The notes beneath the pieces are model-generated. The model did no database searches. It was not told the DNA's origin and saw only the letters and a program-made list of their open reading frames with translations. DNA of 64,000 nucleotides from UBA1443 sp964445745 (GTDB lineage Bacteria; Omnitrophota; Omnitrophia; Omnitrophales; Aquincolibacteriaceae), in assembly GCA_964445745.1 (NCBI GenBank), contig CAYULU010000004.1:1-64000 (forward strand), written 5' to 3'. Every line of letters starts with the position of its first letter. The first letter of the stretch is position 1. Both the position numbers and the translations under genes were made by a program. Shown piece after piece: positions 34,856-43,271 of this stretch.

Positions 34856-35581
34856 CTACGCCGCCGGCGGAGGATAAATGCCGGTAATCTTTCCGTGACG
34901 GATAACAATATGTCCACCGGAAAGCAATTCGATCTTCCCCCTGATGACCCGGTCAATTACGTCCGCGACAAAACCGGCCCCCTGCTGGCGCTCAGAGTCC
35001 TCTCGTCCGAAGAGATCCGCGCGCATTTTGGTATTCATTCCTCCGGGACAAACAGTCACACACTTGAGATTGCCATCGTTTTCTTTTGCGATCGTTTGCG
35101 AAAGAGCAAGCACCCCAAACTTAACGGCCGAGTACGAAAAAAGTCTCGGCACCGCACGTGTACCAGCCATGGAAGAAATGTTGATAATCAGCGGCCGGGC
35201 AACGGTTTTCATCAACGGGATGAAATACTTACACATTAAAAACGCAGAAACAAGATTTTGCCGAAAGTGTTTTGTAAGGTCCTGCACCGAAGTTTCTTCG
35301 ACACGCATAAGCCGCCCGCAGTAGCCAGCGTTATTGATCAAAACATCCACGCGAGGAAAGTTTCTTTTAATCTTTCGAACCAACGACACAACACCACTCT
35401 CGGACGCAACATCGCATTGCATAAGCCGAAATTTTTTGGACGGCTCGCAAAGACGGGCCTCAGCCCAGTATTTTCGGGTGCGGCTGATCCCGAAAACAGT
35501 ATCTCCGGTCGCGATAAATTTTTTTGCTAACTCAAGGCCCAACCCGCGACTGGCACCGGTAATAACAACTATTTTATTCAT
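34856..35581 (-). CDS. short-chain dehydrogenase/reductase
   Basis: The 241-residue Rossmann protein has TGASRGLGLELAKKF (the TGxxxGxG cofactor motif near residue 9), the NNAGYCG motif, and the catalytic YSAVK (Tyr-x-x-x-Lys). Family substrates cover sugars, acyl chains and alcohols. Context suggests it reduces or oxidises a sugar intermediate in the surface-glycan cluster. The cofactor preference (NADP or NAD) cannot be fixed by eye. Confidence 0.88.
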   Translation of the reverse strand: MNKIVVITGASRGLGLELAKKFIATGDTVFGISRTRKYWAEARLCEPSKKFRLMQCDVASESGVVSLVRKIKRNFPRVDVLINNAGYCGRLMRVEETSVQDLTKHFRQNLVSAFLMCKYFIPLMKTVARPLIINISSMAGTRAVPRLFSYSAVKFGVLALSQTIAKENDGNLKCVTVCPGGMNTKMRADLFGREDSERQQGAGFVADVIDRVIRGKIELLSGGHIVIRHGKITGIYPPPAA

Positions 35582-35674
35582 AGTGAAAGGCCCAACCTCC
35601 CGACCTAAAAATCCGGGATTGCTTTGTTGTATTAATCTAAAAGGTTTTTGCTTATCGCGACTTCGTGATAGAAC

Positions 35675-36088
35675 TTATCGGGTTTTTAATTCTTTGTTGA
35701 GGTACCCGTCGATCACGGCGAAAGCGATGGTGTCTTCTTCATACTTTCCCTCTTCGCGCATCCGTGTGGTTAACGAGAGAAAAACGGAATCTTCCGTGAA
35801 TTTCTGCGCATGTGCGACCATCGGCGGTGTTTTAACGATGTCGCCAGCCTTCACCTTCAGCACCTGTTTCCTGGAAGGATCCTCGACCGGACAACAGTGG
35901 GTTTCATAGGCCCCGCTGATCAAGTACATGTACTGGATATCTTTTTTATGATAATGATTTGCCCGGACGGATCCTTTCTTAGAGGTAATGTAGGCAACGT
36001 GGCCAATATCCCCTTCAAAAACGTTGAAGATTTCTCCTCGAGCATCAACAAACGCAGGGTCGACATGCTTAATGGTTTCTAATTCCAT
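35675..36088 (-). CDS. cupin-fold protein, sugar epimerase/isomerase-like
   Basis: 137 residues forming one beta-barrel, with the conserved cupin stretch SVRANHYHKKDIQYMYLISG and the second motif GDIVKTPPMVAHAQKF. The His-rich motif recalls WxcM/FdtA-like and dTDP-sugar isomerase families, but the exact reaction cannot be read. The ATG at 36088 has AAAGGA seven bases upstream. It lies between an NAD-dependent epimerase and the SDR on the same strand. Confidence 0.75.
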   Translation of the reverse strand: MELETIKHVDPAFVDARGEIFNVFEGDIGHVAYITSKKGSVRANHYHKKDIQYMYLISGAYETHCCPVEDPSRKQVLKVKAGDIVKTPPMVAHAQKFTEDSVFLSLTTRMREEGKYEEDTIAFAVIDGYLNKELKTR

Positions 36089-36196
36089 GATAGGTTCCTT
36101 TCTTAGATTAGCTTTAACGGGGCAACGTCTTATGGAAAGCGTGGAACGAAACCCTCGATCCGAAAAATATTCCCCTTTCCTCGTTTCCCAGTATTT

Positions 36197-37282
36197 TTAA
36201 AACTCCTGAAACCAGGCAATCGTACGCCTCAACCCCTCTTCAAGACCATATCGGGGCTGATAGCCGGTCACCGTGGAAAGTTTGGTAATGTCAGGGCACC
36301 GGCGTTTCGGATCACTCTTGGCATAGACCGCATGGGGCGGATCGATATTCACGATCTCCACCGGATACGACATAGCTTTTTGGACGTAACGCGCCAGTTC
36401 CTGGATTGAGATTTCGGGCTCAGGGTTTCCCAAGTTGAAAGCTTCACCGTTAGCCTCACTGAAGAGAACTCGGAAAAGCGCTTCAACCCCATCATTGATG
36501 TAACAAAAAGACCGCGTGTTCCGACCGTCCCCGTGAATCGGCAACGGCTCCTTGCGCAATGCGTGCTCAATAAAATTGGGTAGCACACGATAATCGTCCG
36601 GACGGATTCCCGGGCCATAAACGTTAAAAGGCCGTACCATTTTCACCGGAGTCTCGTACACGTTCCAGAAAGCCGAGCACATGGTTTCACCGTACCGTTT
36701 TGATTCGTCATAGCAGGCTCGAGGTCCAATAACCGCCACGTTACCGCGATATTCCTCCCGGGTCGGAACATGCTGGCTGTCCGGATCTCCGTAAACTTCA
36801 CTCGAACTGGTAAAAAGAAAACTTTTCACTTTTTTCTCACGGGCAAGTTCAAGCATATTCCGGGTTCCGATTGTACCCACATCCATGGTTTCAATCGGAT
36901 ACTTGGTGTAATAGACCGGGGAGGCAATCCCCGCGGCATGAATAATGTAATCCACTTTTTCATCCAACCTTACTGGCTCAATGACATTTTGCCGGCGGAA
37001 AACAATATTTTCATCCGAAATAATTTGTTGCTCATAGCCCGTGATGAAGTTATCAAGAAGGATTGCCTTGAGCTTTTTGTGATGGAGATGGTGTTGGTTC
37101 ATATGACGCAGAAGAAGCGTAATGTAATTTCCGAGAAATCCCCCCGCTCCGGTCACAAGGAAAGTGCTATCCTCGAAGTGTTTATGATAAGGCTTCAGGC
37201 TTTTTGCTAACTGCGTGATATCTTCCTGGATAATTTTGGATTCATAAAGACGCTTTTTCGATTTATCGGTCACTGCATCCAC
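36197..37282 (-). CDS. NAD-dependent nucleotide-sugar epimerase/dehydratase
   Basis: The 361-residue extended SDR has LVTGAGGFLGNYI (Gly-rich loop near residues 42-54), the active-site YDESKRYGE (Tyr-x-x-x-Lys), and RPFNVYGPGIRPDD, a UDP-glucuronate-decarboxylase-like sequence. The start is a GTG (37282). A second GTG three codons on (37273) has GAGAGG eight bases upstream and fits equally well. It heads the epimerase, cupin, SDR, methyltransferase run. A TATAAT box at 37367-37372 (minus) is its likely -10. Confidence 0.87.
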   Translation of the reverse strand: MDAVTDKSKKRLYESKIIQEDITQLAKSLKPYHKHFEDSTFLVTGAGGFLGNYITLLLRHMNQHHLHHKKLKAILLDNFITGYEQQIISDENIVFRRQNVIEPVRLDEKVDYIIHAAGIASPVYYTKYPIETMDVGTIGTRNMLELAREKKVKSFLFTSSSEVYGDPDSQHVPTREEYRGNVAVIGPRACYDESKRYGETMCSAFWNVYETPVKMVRPFNVYGPGIRPDDYRVLPNFIEHALRKEPLPIHGDGRNTRSFCYINDGVEALFRVLFSEANGEAFNLGNPEPEISIQELARYVQKAMSYPVEIVNIDPPHAVYAKSDPKRRCPDITKLSTVTGYQPRYGLEEGLRRTIAWFQEF

Positions 37283-37404
37283 CTCTCTCGAATCGTCGTT
37301 ATTATTTGTTCTACTGGCTATCGTTGGGGAAACCCGTACAGTTTCTCAGCTAAGAAAAGAGTTGTGATTATAGCCTAAATCGTGTAGAAGAACGAAATAA
37401 AATT

Positions 37405-38670
37405 ATGCGACACATCCAGCAAATCATCGAATATTTTCTTCGAAAAAAGTGGCTCGGGGTTCTTCTCATCATTCTCCTTGTATCGGGGATCGGTATTTCC
37501 ACCATTTACCGCGGGGCATTCAGCCCGAAACAGAGAACGGATCTTGCCGTTTTCCTCAAAGCGGCAGAGATGGTTCATGAAGGACGCGCAGACCACATCT
37601 ACGGGATCGAAACCAAACGGAACTGGCATTATGTCTATACGCCGCTACTCGCAATTTTGATCGCACCCGCAGCAAAACTCCCGTTCATCATTCCCGTCAC
37701 AATCCATTACGCTATGTCGCTGGCGGGTCTTGCAATCGTTTTCTTTCTCTCGCTGAGGTTTACATCCGACAGAAAAAACGCGGCTTGGCAAATCGTTCTC
37801 TCCTCTCTCCTTTGCATTCCTGTTTTTCTGAATACTCTGACCCGTGGACAGCTCGGTATCCTCATGCTTTTTTTTCAGGGAGCGATCTTTTTTTCTTATT
37901 TAAAAAATTACAAAGTTTTGGCCGGATTTCTGCTGGCATTTGCAGTCAGCCTCAAAACCAGCCCGCTTGCCGTCCTTTTCGTTTATTTTTTATTCCGCAA
38001 AGAGTGGACCCTTTTGCTAAGTGCCGCTCTTGGGTTTGTTTTTTTCATGATCCTTTATCCGTCCGTCATGATCGGGTTTGAAGAAAACTGGAAACTGCTA
38101 ACTATCTGGCAGGGCCTCATGAAGGAAGGATCATCAATTGAAGCGTATAAAAATTATTTATGGCCAGAGCTCTTCACGCCTTTCGCGGCCGACAATCAGT
38201 CTTTCTATGCAGTCCTGACCCGTTTTTACTGGCGGGGAGAATCAGACTTTATTGCCAATCCTTCCCATTGGGTGCGGTGGATCTCCGTATCAACAGGGAT
38301 CATCGCCATCCTCTTGCTTTTTGTAAAAAATATGCGTTCGAATCCAAAATCCGGAGAGGAGACACCGATCGAGGACAAACTGTCCGAATTTTCACTTTAT
38401 CCCGTAGGGATGCTCCTTTTTTCTCCCGTCACGCAAATTCATCATTATACCTCTCTCTACTTCATGTTCCTTGCCGTCTTTTTTCTTTGGAACCGAAAAA
38501 AAACATGGCTTCCGCTCGCCGGCGTCTTCTGCTCCGCGTCTTTGTTCCTGCTGGGTCTGATGATCGAGCCTCTTGCCTACTGGGGCTTTCCGATGTGGGG
38601 TGCTTTTATTCTGTGGGGAATTCTTTTATCCTGCCCGGCTCCCTCCATGAAGAATTCCGGCGGAGCGTGA
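37405..38670 (+). CDS. GT87-type polyprenol-phosphate glycosyltransferase (DUF2029)
   Basis: The 421-residue integral membrane protein has about ten hydrophobic segments. The acidic loop FSPKQRTDLAVFLKAAEMV after the first helix and the WHYVYTPLLAILIAP stretch match the family of polyprenyl-phosphate mannose-dependent mannosyltransferases. It is the only plus-strand gene of this region, divergent from the epimerase and convergent with hydE, overlapping the end of hydE by 45 bases. Its place beside the sugar cluster suggests surface-glycan assembly. The donor sugar is unknown. Confidence 0.82.
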   Translation: MRHIQQIIEYFLRKKWLGVLLIILLVSGIGISTIYRGAFSPKQRTDLAVFLKAAEMVHEGRADHIYGIETKRNWHYVYTPLLAILIAPAAKLPFIIPVTIHYAMSLAGLAIVFFLSLRFTSDRKNAAWQIVLSSLLCIPVFLNTLTRGQLGILMLFFQGAIFFSYLKNYKVLAGFLLAFAVSLKTSPLAVLFVYFLFRKEWTLLLSAALGFVFFMILYPSVMIGFEENWKLLTIWQGLMKEGSSIEAYKNYLWPELFTPFAADNQSFYAVLTRFYWRGESDFIANPSHWVRWISVSTGIIAILLLFVKNMRSNPKSGEETPIEDKLSEFSLYPVGMLLFSPVTQIHHYTSLYFMFLAVFFLWNRKKTWLPLAGVFCSASLFLLGLMIEPLAYWGFPMWGAFILWGILLSCPAPSMKNSGGA

Positions 38671-39762
38671 AATATTTTTCCCAAATGTGAAATGAGGCGA
38701 GTCACCCCATTCGTTATATCCGGGCTCGGCTCCCATGGCACGAATCCGCCGATCAAGGCAGTGGGAACATTGGCGGGAATTTTCATTCAGGCAAGGTTTA
38801 CCCGCATAAAGCTGATACTGCGCGCGATATTTCACCGGCGTCATATTCGGCATAATGATATTAGCACCAGCTAGAACCCCCTGTTCCCGGCCTTCATCAT
38901 CGATCGCCTGGAGTGCCGTCGCTGCCACCATATTTACATTTTTAAGATGAATCCGGGTGAGTGCCGTCATCACCAGTCCAAGCCGCAACTGTTCTTCTGC
39001 ATCATACCTAAACCCGTTCAATCCCGGACATCGGATCCCCGTGCTAACCTCCGGCATTAAATCAGGCTGACCCGCTAATGGAGTATCAGCATGCGGGATA
39101 TAAGGTCCCATCCCAATCATATCGATATCTTCTCTCTCGAAAAAGAAAATATCGTTCACAAGATCCTCACGGGTCTGGCCCGGAAGCCCGATCATCACGC
39201 CGGTACCCGTCTGGTAGCCAATTCGCTTCAGTGCGCGTAGACAATCGAGTCTTTCTCTAAACGAATGATCACCGGGATGGATTTTGTGATACAGTGCGGG
39301 GTTACTGGTTTCAATCCTCAGAAGATAGCGATGAGCACCCGCTTTAAACCATCTTTCGTAAGTCTCAGGTGTCTGTTCACCAAGAGAAAGCGTAATCCCG
39401 AGCCGTCCATCACTCAACGCTTTCATTCCGCGAACCACCTCTTCGATGAAACCGGTATAGTCCTCCCCCTGGCGCTCTCCAGCCTGCAGGACGACAGAAC
39501 CGTAATTCATTTCAAACGCCTGGCGGGTACAGGTTAAAATTTCTTCCATCGTCATGGCATACCGCGTTACGTTTGGATTCCCGCCACGGATCCCGCAGTA
39601 GTAGCAGTTTTTTGAGCACACATTGCTCAGCTCAATCAGCCCACGAAAATAGACCTTCGTCCCCACGTATTCAATCGCACACGCACGGGCCTTTTTAAAC
39701 AGCCCGTCGAGCTGCCTCGGATCTTTTTCATCAAGCCAATGGAGCATTTCCTTTTTTTTCAT
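38626..39762 (-). CDS. hydE: [FeFe]-hydrogenase maturase HydE
   Basis: Radical SAM protein required for assembly of the H-cluster diiron subsite. The 378-residue protein has the radical SAM triad CSKNCYYCGIR (Cys-x3-Cys-x2-Cys) near residue 53 and the later TGTGVMIGLPGQTREDL. After the usual C-terminal QCSHCLDRRI, about 34 extra residues overlap the convergent glycosyltransferase gene. The ATG at 39762 is preferred to a TTG six codons upstream; neither has a good ribosome-binding site. Last gene of the hydrogenase operon, 72 bases after hydG. Confidence 0.94.
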   Translation of the reverse strand: MKKKEMLHWLDEKDPRQLDGLFKKARACAIEYVGTKVYFRGLIELSNVCSKNCYYCGIRGGNPNVTRYAMTMEEILTCTRQAFEMNYGSVVLQAGERQGEDYTGFIEEVVRGMKALSDGRLGITLSLGEQTPETYERWFKAGAHRYLLRIETSNPALYHKIHPGDHSFRERLDCLRALKRIGYQTGTGVMIGLPGQTREDLVNDIFFFEREDIDMIGMGPYIPHADTPLAGQPDLMPEVSTGIRCPGLNGFRYDAEEQLRLGLVMTALTRIHLKNVNMVAATALQAIDDEGREQGVLAGANIIMPNMTPVKYRAQYQLYAGKPCLNENSRQCSHCLDRRIRAMGAEPGYNEWGDSPHFTFGKNISRSAGILHGGSRAG

Positions 39763-39834
39763 AAATAGTTGAAAGCGCAACGGTCAACACACAGCCCCCG
39801 ATAAACTCGTCGCCCTTGGACCCTGTGCATTGCG

Positions 39835-41325
39835 TTAAAGAAATAAATCCCTCTCTCCATCTCTGATGCGTTCAAGAAATCCATAAAAAACTTTAAAACC
39901 ATTCGGGTTTCTCTCCCGGATCTCGTTAATTTCTTTTTCCATCACCTTCATACCGATTTCACGAGTTTCGGGAGACGCAAAATCATCCAGCCATTCCTGA
40001 AAGGTAAGAACAGCATTCAACTTGCAGAATTTTCCCTCCCTGCCGCTCCTGAGCAGTTCCATAATGCACTTGCCCGTACGCCCACAGCGGTATCCGGCCG
40101 TGCAAAACGACGTAATAAATCCCGTCTTCGCAAAATCTCGAACCAGTTCATCCAGGCCCCGCGTGTCGCCGAGTATAAACTGCTGGCGGTCTTCCTGTTG
40201 GGTTTCGCTATCTTCGCTGTAGCCCCCGATACCAAGTTTCGATGACGCGTCCATCTGCGTAATGCCGTGATAGATCGCCTCACGCCTTATGTCTGCCGTT
40301 TCCCGCGCTGTGACAATCATACCGGTATAAGGGATCGCGAGACGGATCAGCATGATCACCTTCAGAAAATCTTGATCAGAAACCCGGTACGGCGACTGAA
40401 AAACATAAGGGGCATTCAACGCCGGCTCCAGTCGGGGGAAGGAAACCGTATGCGGTCCAATCCCCATTTTCGACTCAAGATCAATCGCATGATGGAGCAG
40501 TGCCATCACTTCAAACCGCCAGTCATAAAGCCCAAAAAGAACGCCAATTCCAACATCGTCAATCCCTGTCTCAGGTTCCATGGCCCGATGCATGGCATAA
40601 AGCCGCCACTGATAATCCGACTTCAGGGTACCCTTCGGGTGGAGTTTGGCATAGGTCTCATGATGATACGTTTCCTGAAACACCTGATAGGTCCCGAGTC
40701 CCACATCATGCAACAATTTCAATTCCCCGGCAGGCATCGGCGCAGCGTTAACGTTAATTCGCCGGATATTTCCGCACCCTTTTTTAACCGGTACCTTCAC
40801 GTCATAAATCGTTCTCATGCTCTCGGCGATGTAATCAACTCCAGTCATGGGATGCTCACCGTAAACCGCAATAATGCGTTTATGCCCGATGGTGCCCGCC
40901 AGAGATTCCGTTTCCTGGCGTATCTCTTCCATCGAGAGGATGCGTCTTTGGGCAGTCGCATTTTCACGTTTGAAACCGCAATAGGCACAGTTATTGACGC
41001 AGTAACTGCCCATATAAAGCGGCGCAAAAGTCACGATCCTGTTGTCATAGACCTTCAGTTTGATCTTGAGAGCTGTTTCCCGCATTTCGCGAAGCATTTC
41101 AGGATCACGAACCTGGATCAGCTCGGCCAGTTCGGCTGGAGTCAGAGTCTTCACCTCCAGGGACTTGGCCAAAATCTCTTGCACCCGTTCCCTTGAAGGT
41201 TCCTGGGCCAATTTGATCTCATCCCAGATTTTTTTATCCTGAATAAAATCCCGGCCCCCTTCAAGATACTTGTCAATCTGATCACGTTTGATTCTGTTTG
41301 TAACCCATGCCGTTTCCAGACTCAT
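39835..41325 (-). CDS. hydG: [FeFe]-hydrogenase maturase HydG
   Basis: Radical SAM tyrosine lyase that makes the CO and CN ligands of the H-cluster. The 496 residues fit the family. The SAM cluster motif is SYCVNNCAYCGFKR, and the C-terminal auxiliary-cluster Cys residues lie in SFCTAGYRCGRTGKCIMELL. KKGCGNIRRINVNAAPM is also characteristic. The ATG at 41325 has GGAGG five bases upstream and overlaps the hydF stop as ATGA, so hydF and hydG are translationally coupled. Confidence 0.97.
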   Translation of the reverse strand: MSLETAWVTNRIKRDQIDKYLEGGRDFIQDKKIWDEIKLAQEPSRERVQEILAKSLEVKTLTPAELAELIQVRDPEMLREMRETALKIKLKVYDNRIVTFAPLYMGSYCVNNCAYCGFKRENATAQRRILSMEEIRQETESLAGTIGHKRIIAVYGEHPMTGVDYIAESMRTIYDVKVPVKKGCGNIRRINVNAAPMPAGELKLLHDVGLGTYQVFQETYHHETYAKLHPKGTLKSDYQWRLYAMHRAMEPETGIDDVGIGVLFGLYDWRFEVMALLHHAIDLESKMGIGPHTVSFPRLEPALNAPYVFQSPYRVSDQDFLKVIMLIRLAIPYTGMIVTARETADIRREAIYHGITQMDASSKLGIGGYSEDSETQQEDRQQFILGDTRGLDELVRDFAKTGFITSFCTAGYRCGRTGKCIMELLRSGREGKFCKLNAVLTFQEWLDDFASPETREIGMKVMEKEINEIRERNPNGFKVFYGFLERIRDGERDLFL

Positions 41326-42659
41326 GATAGCCTCCACCTTAAAACCTTTTCTTTTGCACCGTACGATTCCTTGCTCCGATTTTTTTCACTCTGTGTCCCA
41401 ATGCGATGTAGGGGGCAATTCTTCCGCATATCTTCATAAACTTGCAGGGCCTCAGGGAACGGTTCAATAACCCTCCCGAGGGCACCCTGAAGATAAGAAA
41501 TACAAAGCCCGTAATTGGTCATCGGAACTCCTGCCAGCTTCGCGCGCTGGATCCGGACCAGTGTCTCACGCCGCGTCAGCATACAAGAACCACATTGAAT
41601 GATAAGCTGGTACTTTCGGACATCCGGCGGGAAATCCCTTCCTGAAGTAACATCGATATGGATATCATGCCCAAGATATTTGTTAAGCCAGGCCGGAATT
41701 TTGACGCGTCCAATATCGTCCTCGATTGCATGGTGACTACAAGATTCAGCAATCAAGACTCTATCCCCAGGCTTAAGGCGATCCACCGCCAAAGCACCTC
41801 GGGTCATTTCCACGATATCCGCTTTGAGCCTCGACAGCAGAATCGAAAAGGTCGTACATTTCACTCCCTCGGGGGTCTCGGCCACCATCCGGTCGACCAC
41901 CTGAGAATCACAAACAACAAGATCCGGGGGCCCGGCAAGTTTTGAAAGTGCCTGTCGATATTCACTTTCTTTGACGACCAGCGTCATACCATGATGATCC
42001 AACACGTCGCGGATCGCCTGCACCTGAGGCAAAATAATCCTTCCCTTCGGCGCTTCAGCATCAATCGGAACAATGAGAACCGCAAGACCTCCGCGTGGCA
42101 TCAAATCTCCGAGCAGTGCCGGCGCCGAAAGGTAGTCGTCCGGACAGACCTCAAGAAGAAAACGCTTGAGTTCGTTCACCTGCGCGTCACGCTTTGAAAG
42201 ATCCGTGCTTGAGCAAATAAGAAAACGAGGCGTTTTTTCACGAACACGCGTCAGAAACTCACCAGACGGTAGAACGACATCGGACTTATTAATTACCACA
42301 ATCAATGGGCTTTTTCGGGATTCTGCCTCACGAACCACTTCTTCTTCAAAAGACGTCCACACGCCCGACTCCAGGACAAGTAGCGTCACATCCGAACGGT
42401 CAAAAATCTTCCGGGTCCTTCGAACCCGGTCCGCTCCAAGCAAAGACATATCATCCATCCCCCCGGTATCCAAAAACACCACCGGACCAACAGGTAAAAG
42501 CTCCATGGTTTTCTCGACCACATCCGTGGTGGTTCCGGGCACAGGAGAAGTGATGGCAACATCCTGTCCGGCGACCATGTTGAGAAAACTGGACTTCCCC
42601 ACGTTCGTACGCCCAAAAATTCCAATCTGTAATCTTAAACTCTTAGGGGTATATTGCAT
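41322..42659 (-). CDS. hydF: [FeFe]-hydrogenase maturation GTPase HydF
   Basis: Scaffold GTPase on which HydE and HydG build the diiron precursor that is handed to HydA. The 445 residues begin with the P-loop GIFGRTNVGKSS (about 13-24), then VPGTTTDVV, LDTGGMDD and INKSD (G-motifs 2-4), a dimerisation domain, and the Fe-S region with CSHHA and QCGSCM. Compared with the usual C-x-H...H-C-x-x-C pattern, the second His is Gln here. The ATG at 42659 follows AAAGGG. Upstream, the frame runs open for 25 codons without homology. Confidence 0.96.
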   Translation of the reverse strand: MQYTPKSLRLQIGIFGRTNVGKSSFLNMVAGQDVAITSPVPGTTTDVVEKTMELLPVGPVVFLDTGGMDDMSLLGADRVRRTRKIFDRSDVTLLVLESGVWTSFEEEVVREAESRKSPLIVVINKSDVVLPSGEFLTRVREKTPRFLICSSTDLSKRDAQVNELKRFLLEVCPDDYLSAPALLGDLMPRGGLAVLIVPIDAEAPKGRIILPQVQAIRDVLDHHGMTLVVKESEYRQALSKLAGPPDLVVCDSQVVDRMVAETPEGVKCTTFSILLSRLKADIVEMTRGALAVDRLKPGDRVLIAESCSHHAIEDDIGRVKIPAWLNKYLGHDIHIDVTSGRDFPPDVRKYQLIIQCGSCMLTRRETLVRIQRAKLAGVPMTNYGLCISYLQGALGRVIEPFPEALQVYEDMRKNCPLHRIGTQSEKNRSKESYGAKEKVLRWRLS

Positions 42660-42824
42660 TTTTCCCTTTCTCGTGTTCAAAATCGGATATTGAATACAAA
42701 AAATTTCTTTTTCTAAATCTCCCCATAACTTCAAGCCATGTCGGCGAATTTAAGTTGCTGGAAGCGGGACGCGCCTAAAAAAAAATCAGCATGTCGGGTC
42801 AAACTCGCCCATGTTTTTCTCACA

Positions 42825-43082
42825 CTAACTTGGTGACTGTTTGGTAAGCCCCGACTTTACGGCAACGCCGTCAAGGGCACCCAACCTTCCCGTAAGAGCA
42901 CCCAGCTCATCGGTGGTCGCATCGACAATCAGCGTAATCACCGAACACCCCCTCTCCTTGTAAGGTAACCCGACCCTTGCCACAATAATTTCAGCGTGTT
43001 CCGAAAGGAGCTCATTAACCGCGTGAGCAGCTTTTTTCCTGTCTTCAACAATGATTCCGACAAATCCCACTCGTTTTGACAT
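42825..43082 (-). CDS. TM1266-type iron-only hydrogenase system regulator
   Basis: An 85-residue ACT-like protein beginning MSKRVGFVGIIVEDRKKA, with a central GLPYKERGCSVITLIVDAT and a C-terminal GALTGRLGALDGVAVKSGL. This is the family of small putative regulators found with [FeFe] hydrogenase maturation genes. There is no DNA-binding domain, so it probably binds a ligand or a partner. GAGGAG is six bases upstream of the ATG. It lies between the intra-operon hairpin and hydF. Confidence 0.88.
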   Translation of the reverse strand: MSKRVGFVGIIVEDRKKAAHAVNELLSEHAEIIVARVGLPYKERGCSVITLIVDATTDELGALTGRLGALDGVAVKSGLTKQSPS

Positions 43083-43107
43083 TCTTTTCTCCTCTTCTAA
43101 AAAAATT

Positions 43108-43145
43108 AACCCCGGTAGAACCTTCCTGAAGGAACGACCGGGGTT
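43108..43145 (-). terminator. terminator-like hairpin inside the hydrogenase operon
   Basis: AACCCCGGT (43108-43116) pairs with ACCGGGGTT (43137-43145), and the loop contains a second stem CCTTC/GAAGG. On the minus strand it is followed at once by AATTTTTTT. It lies between the hydA stop (43272) and the TM1266-type gene (start 43082), so it could stop or attenuate transcription before the maturation genes. Confidence 0.78.
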
Positions 43146-43271
43146 ATGGCAAACTTTGATTTTCCCCTTGGCGTCAGCCCGTAAGGGCCTTCTCTTCAGG
43201 AACTTGTTTTTAGTGTCTCACACACTTACAGACAAATACTTTTATTGGCGCTCTGAACTTGTCATTACAAC

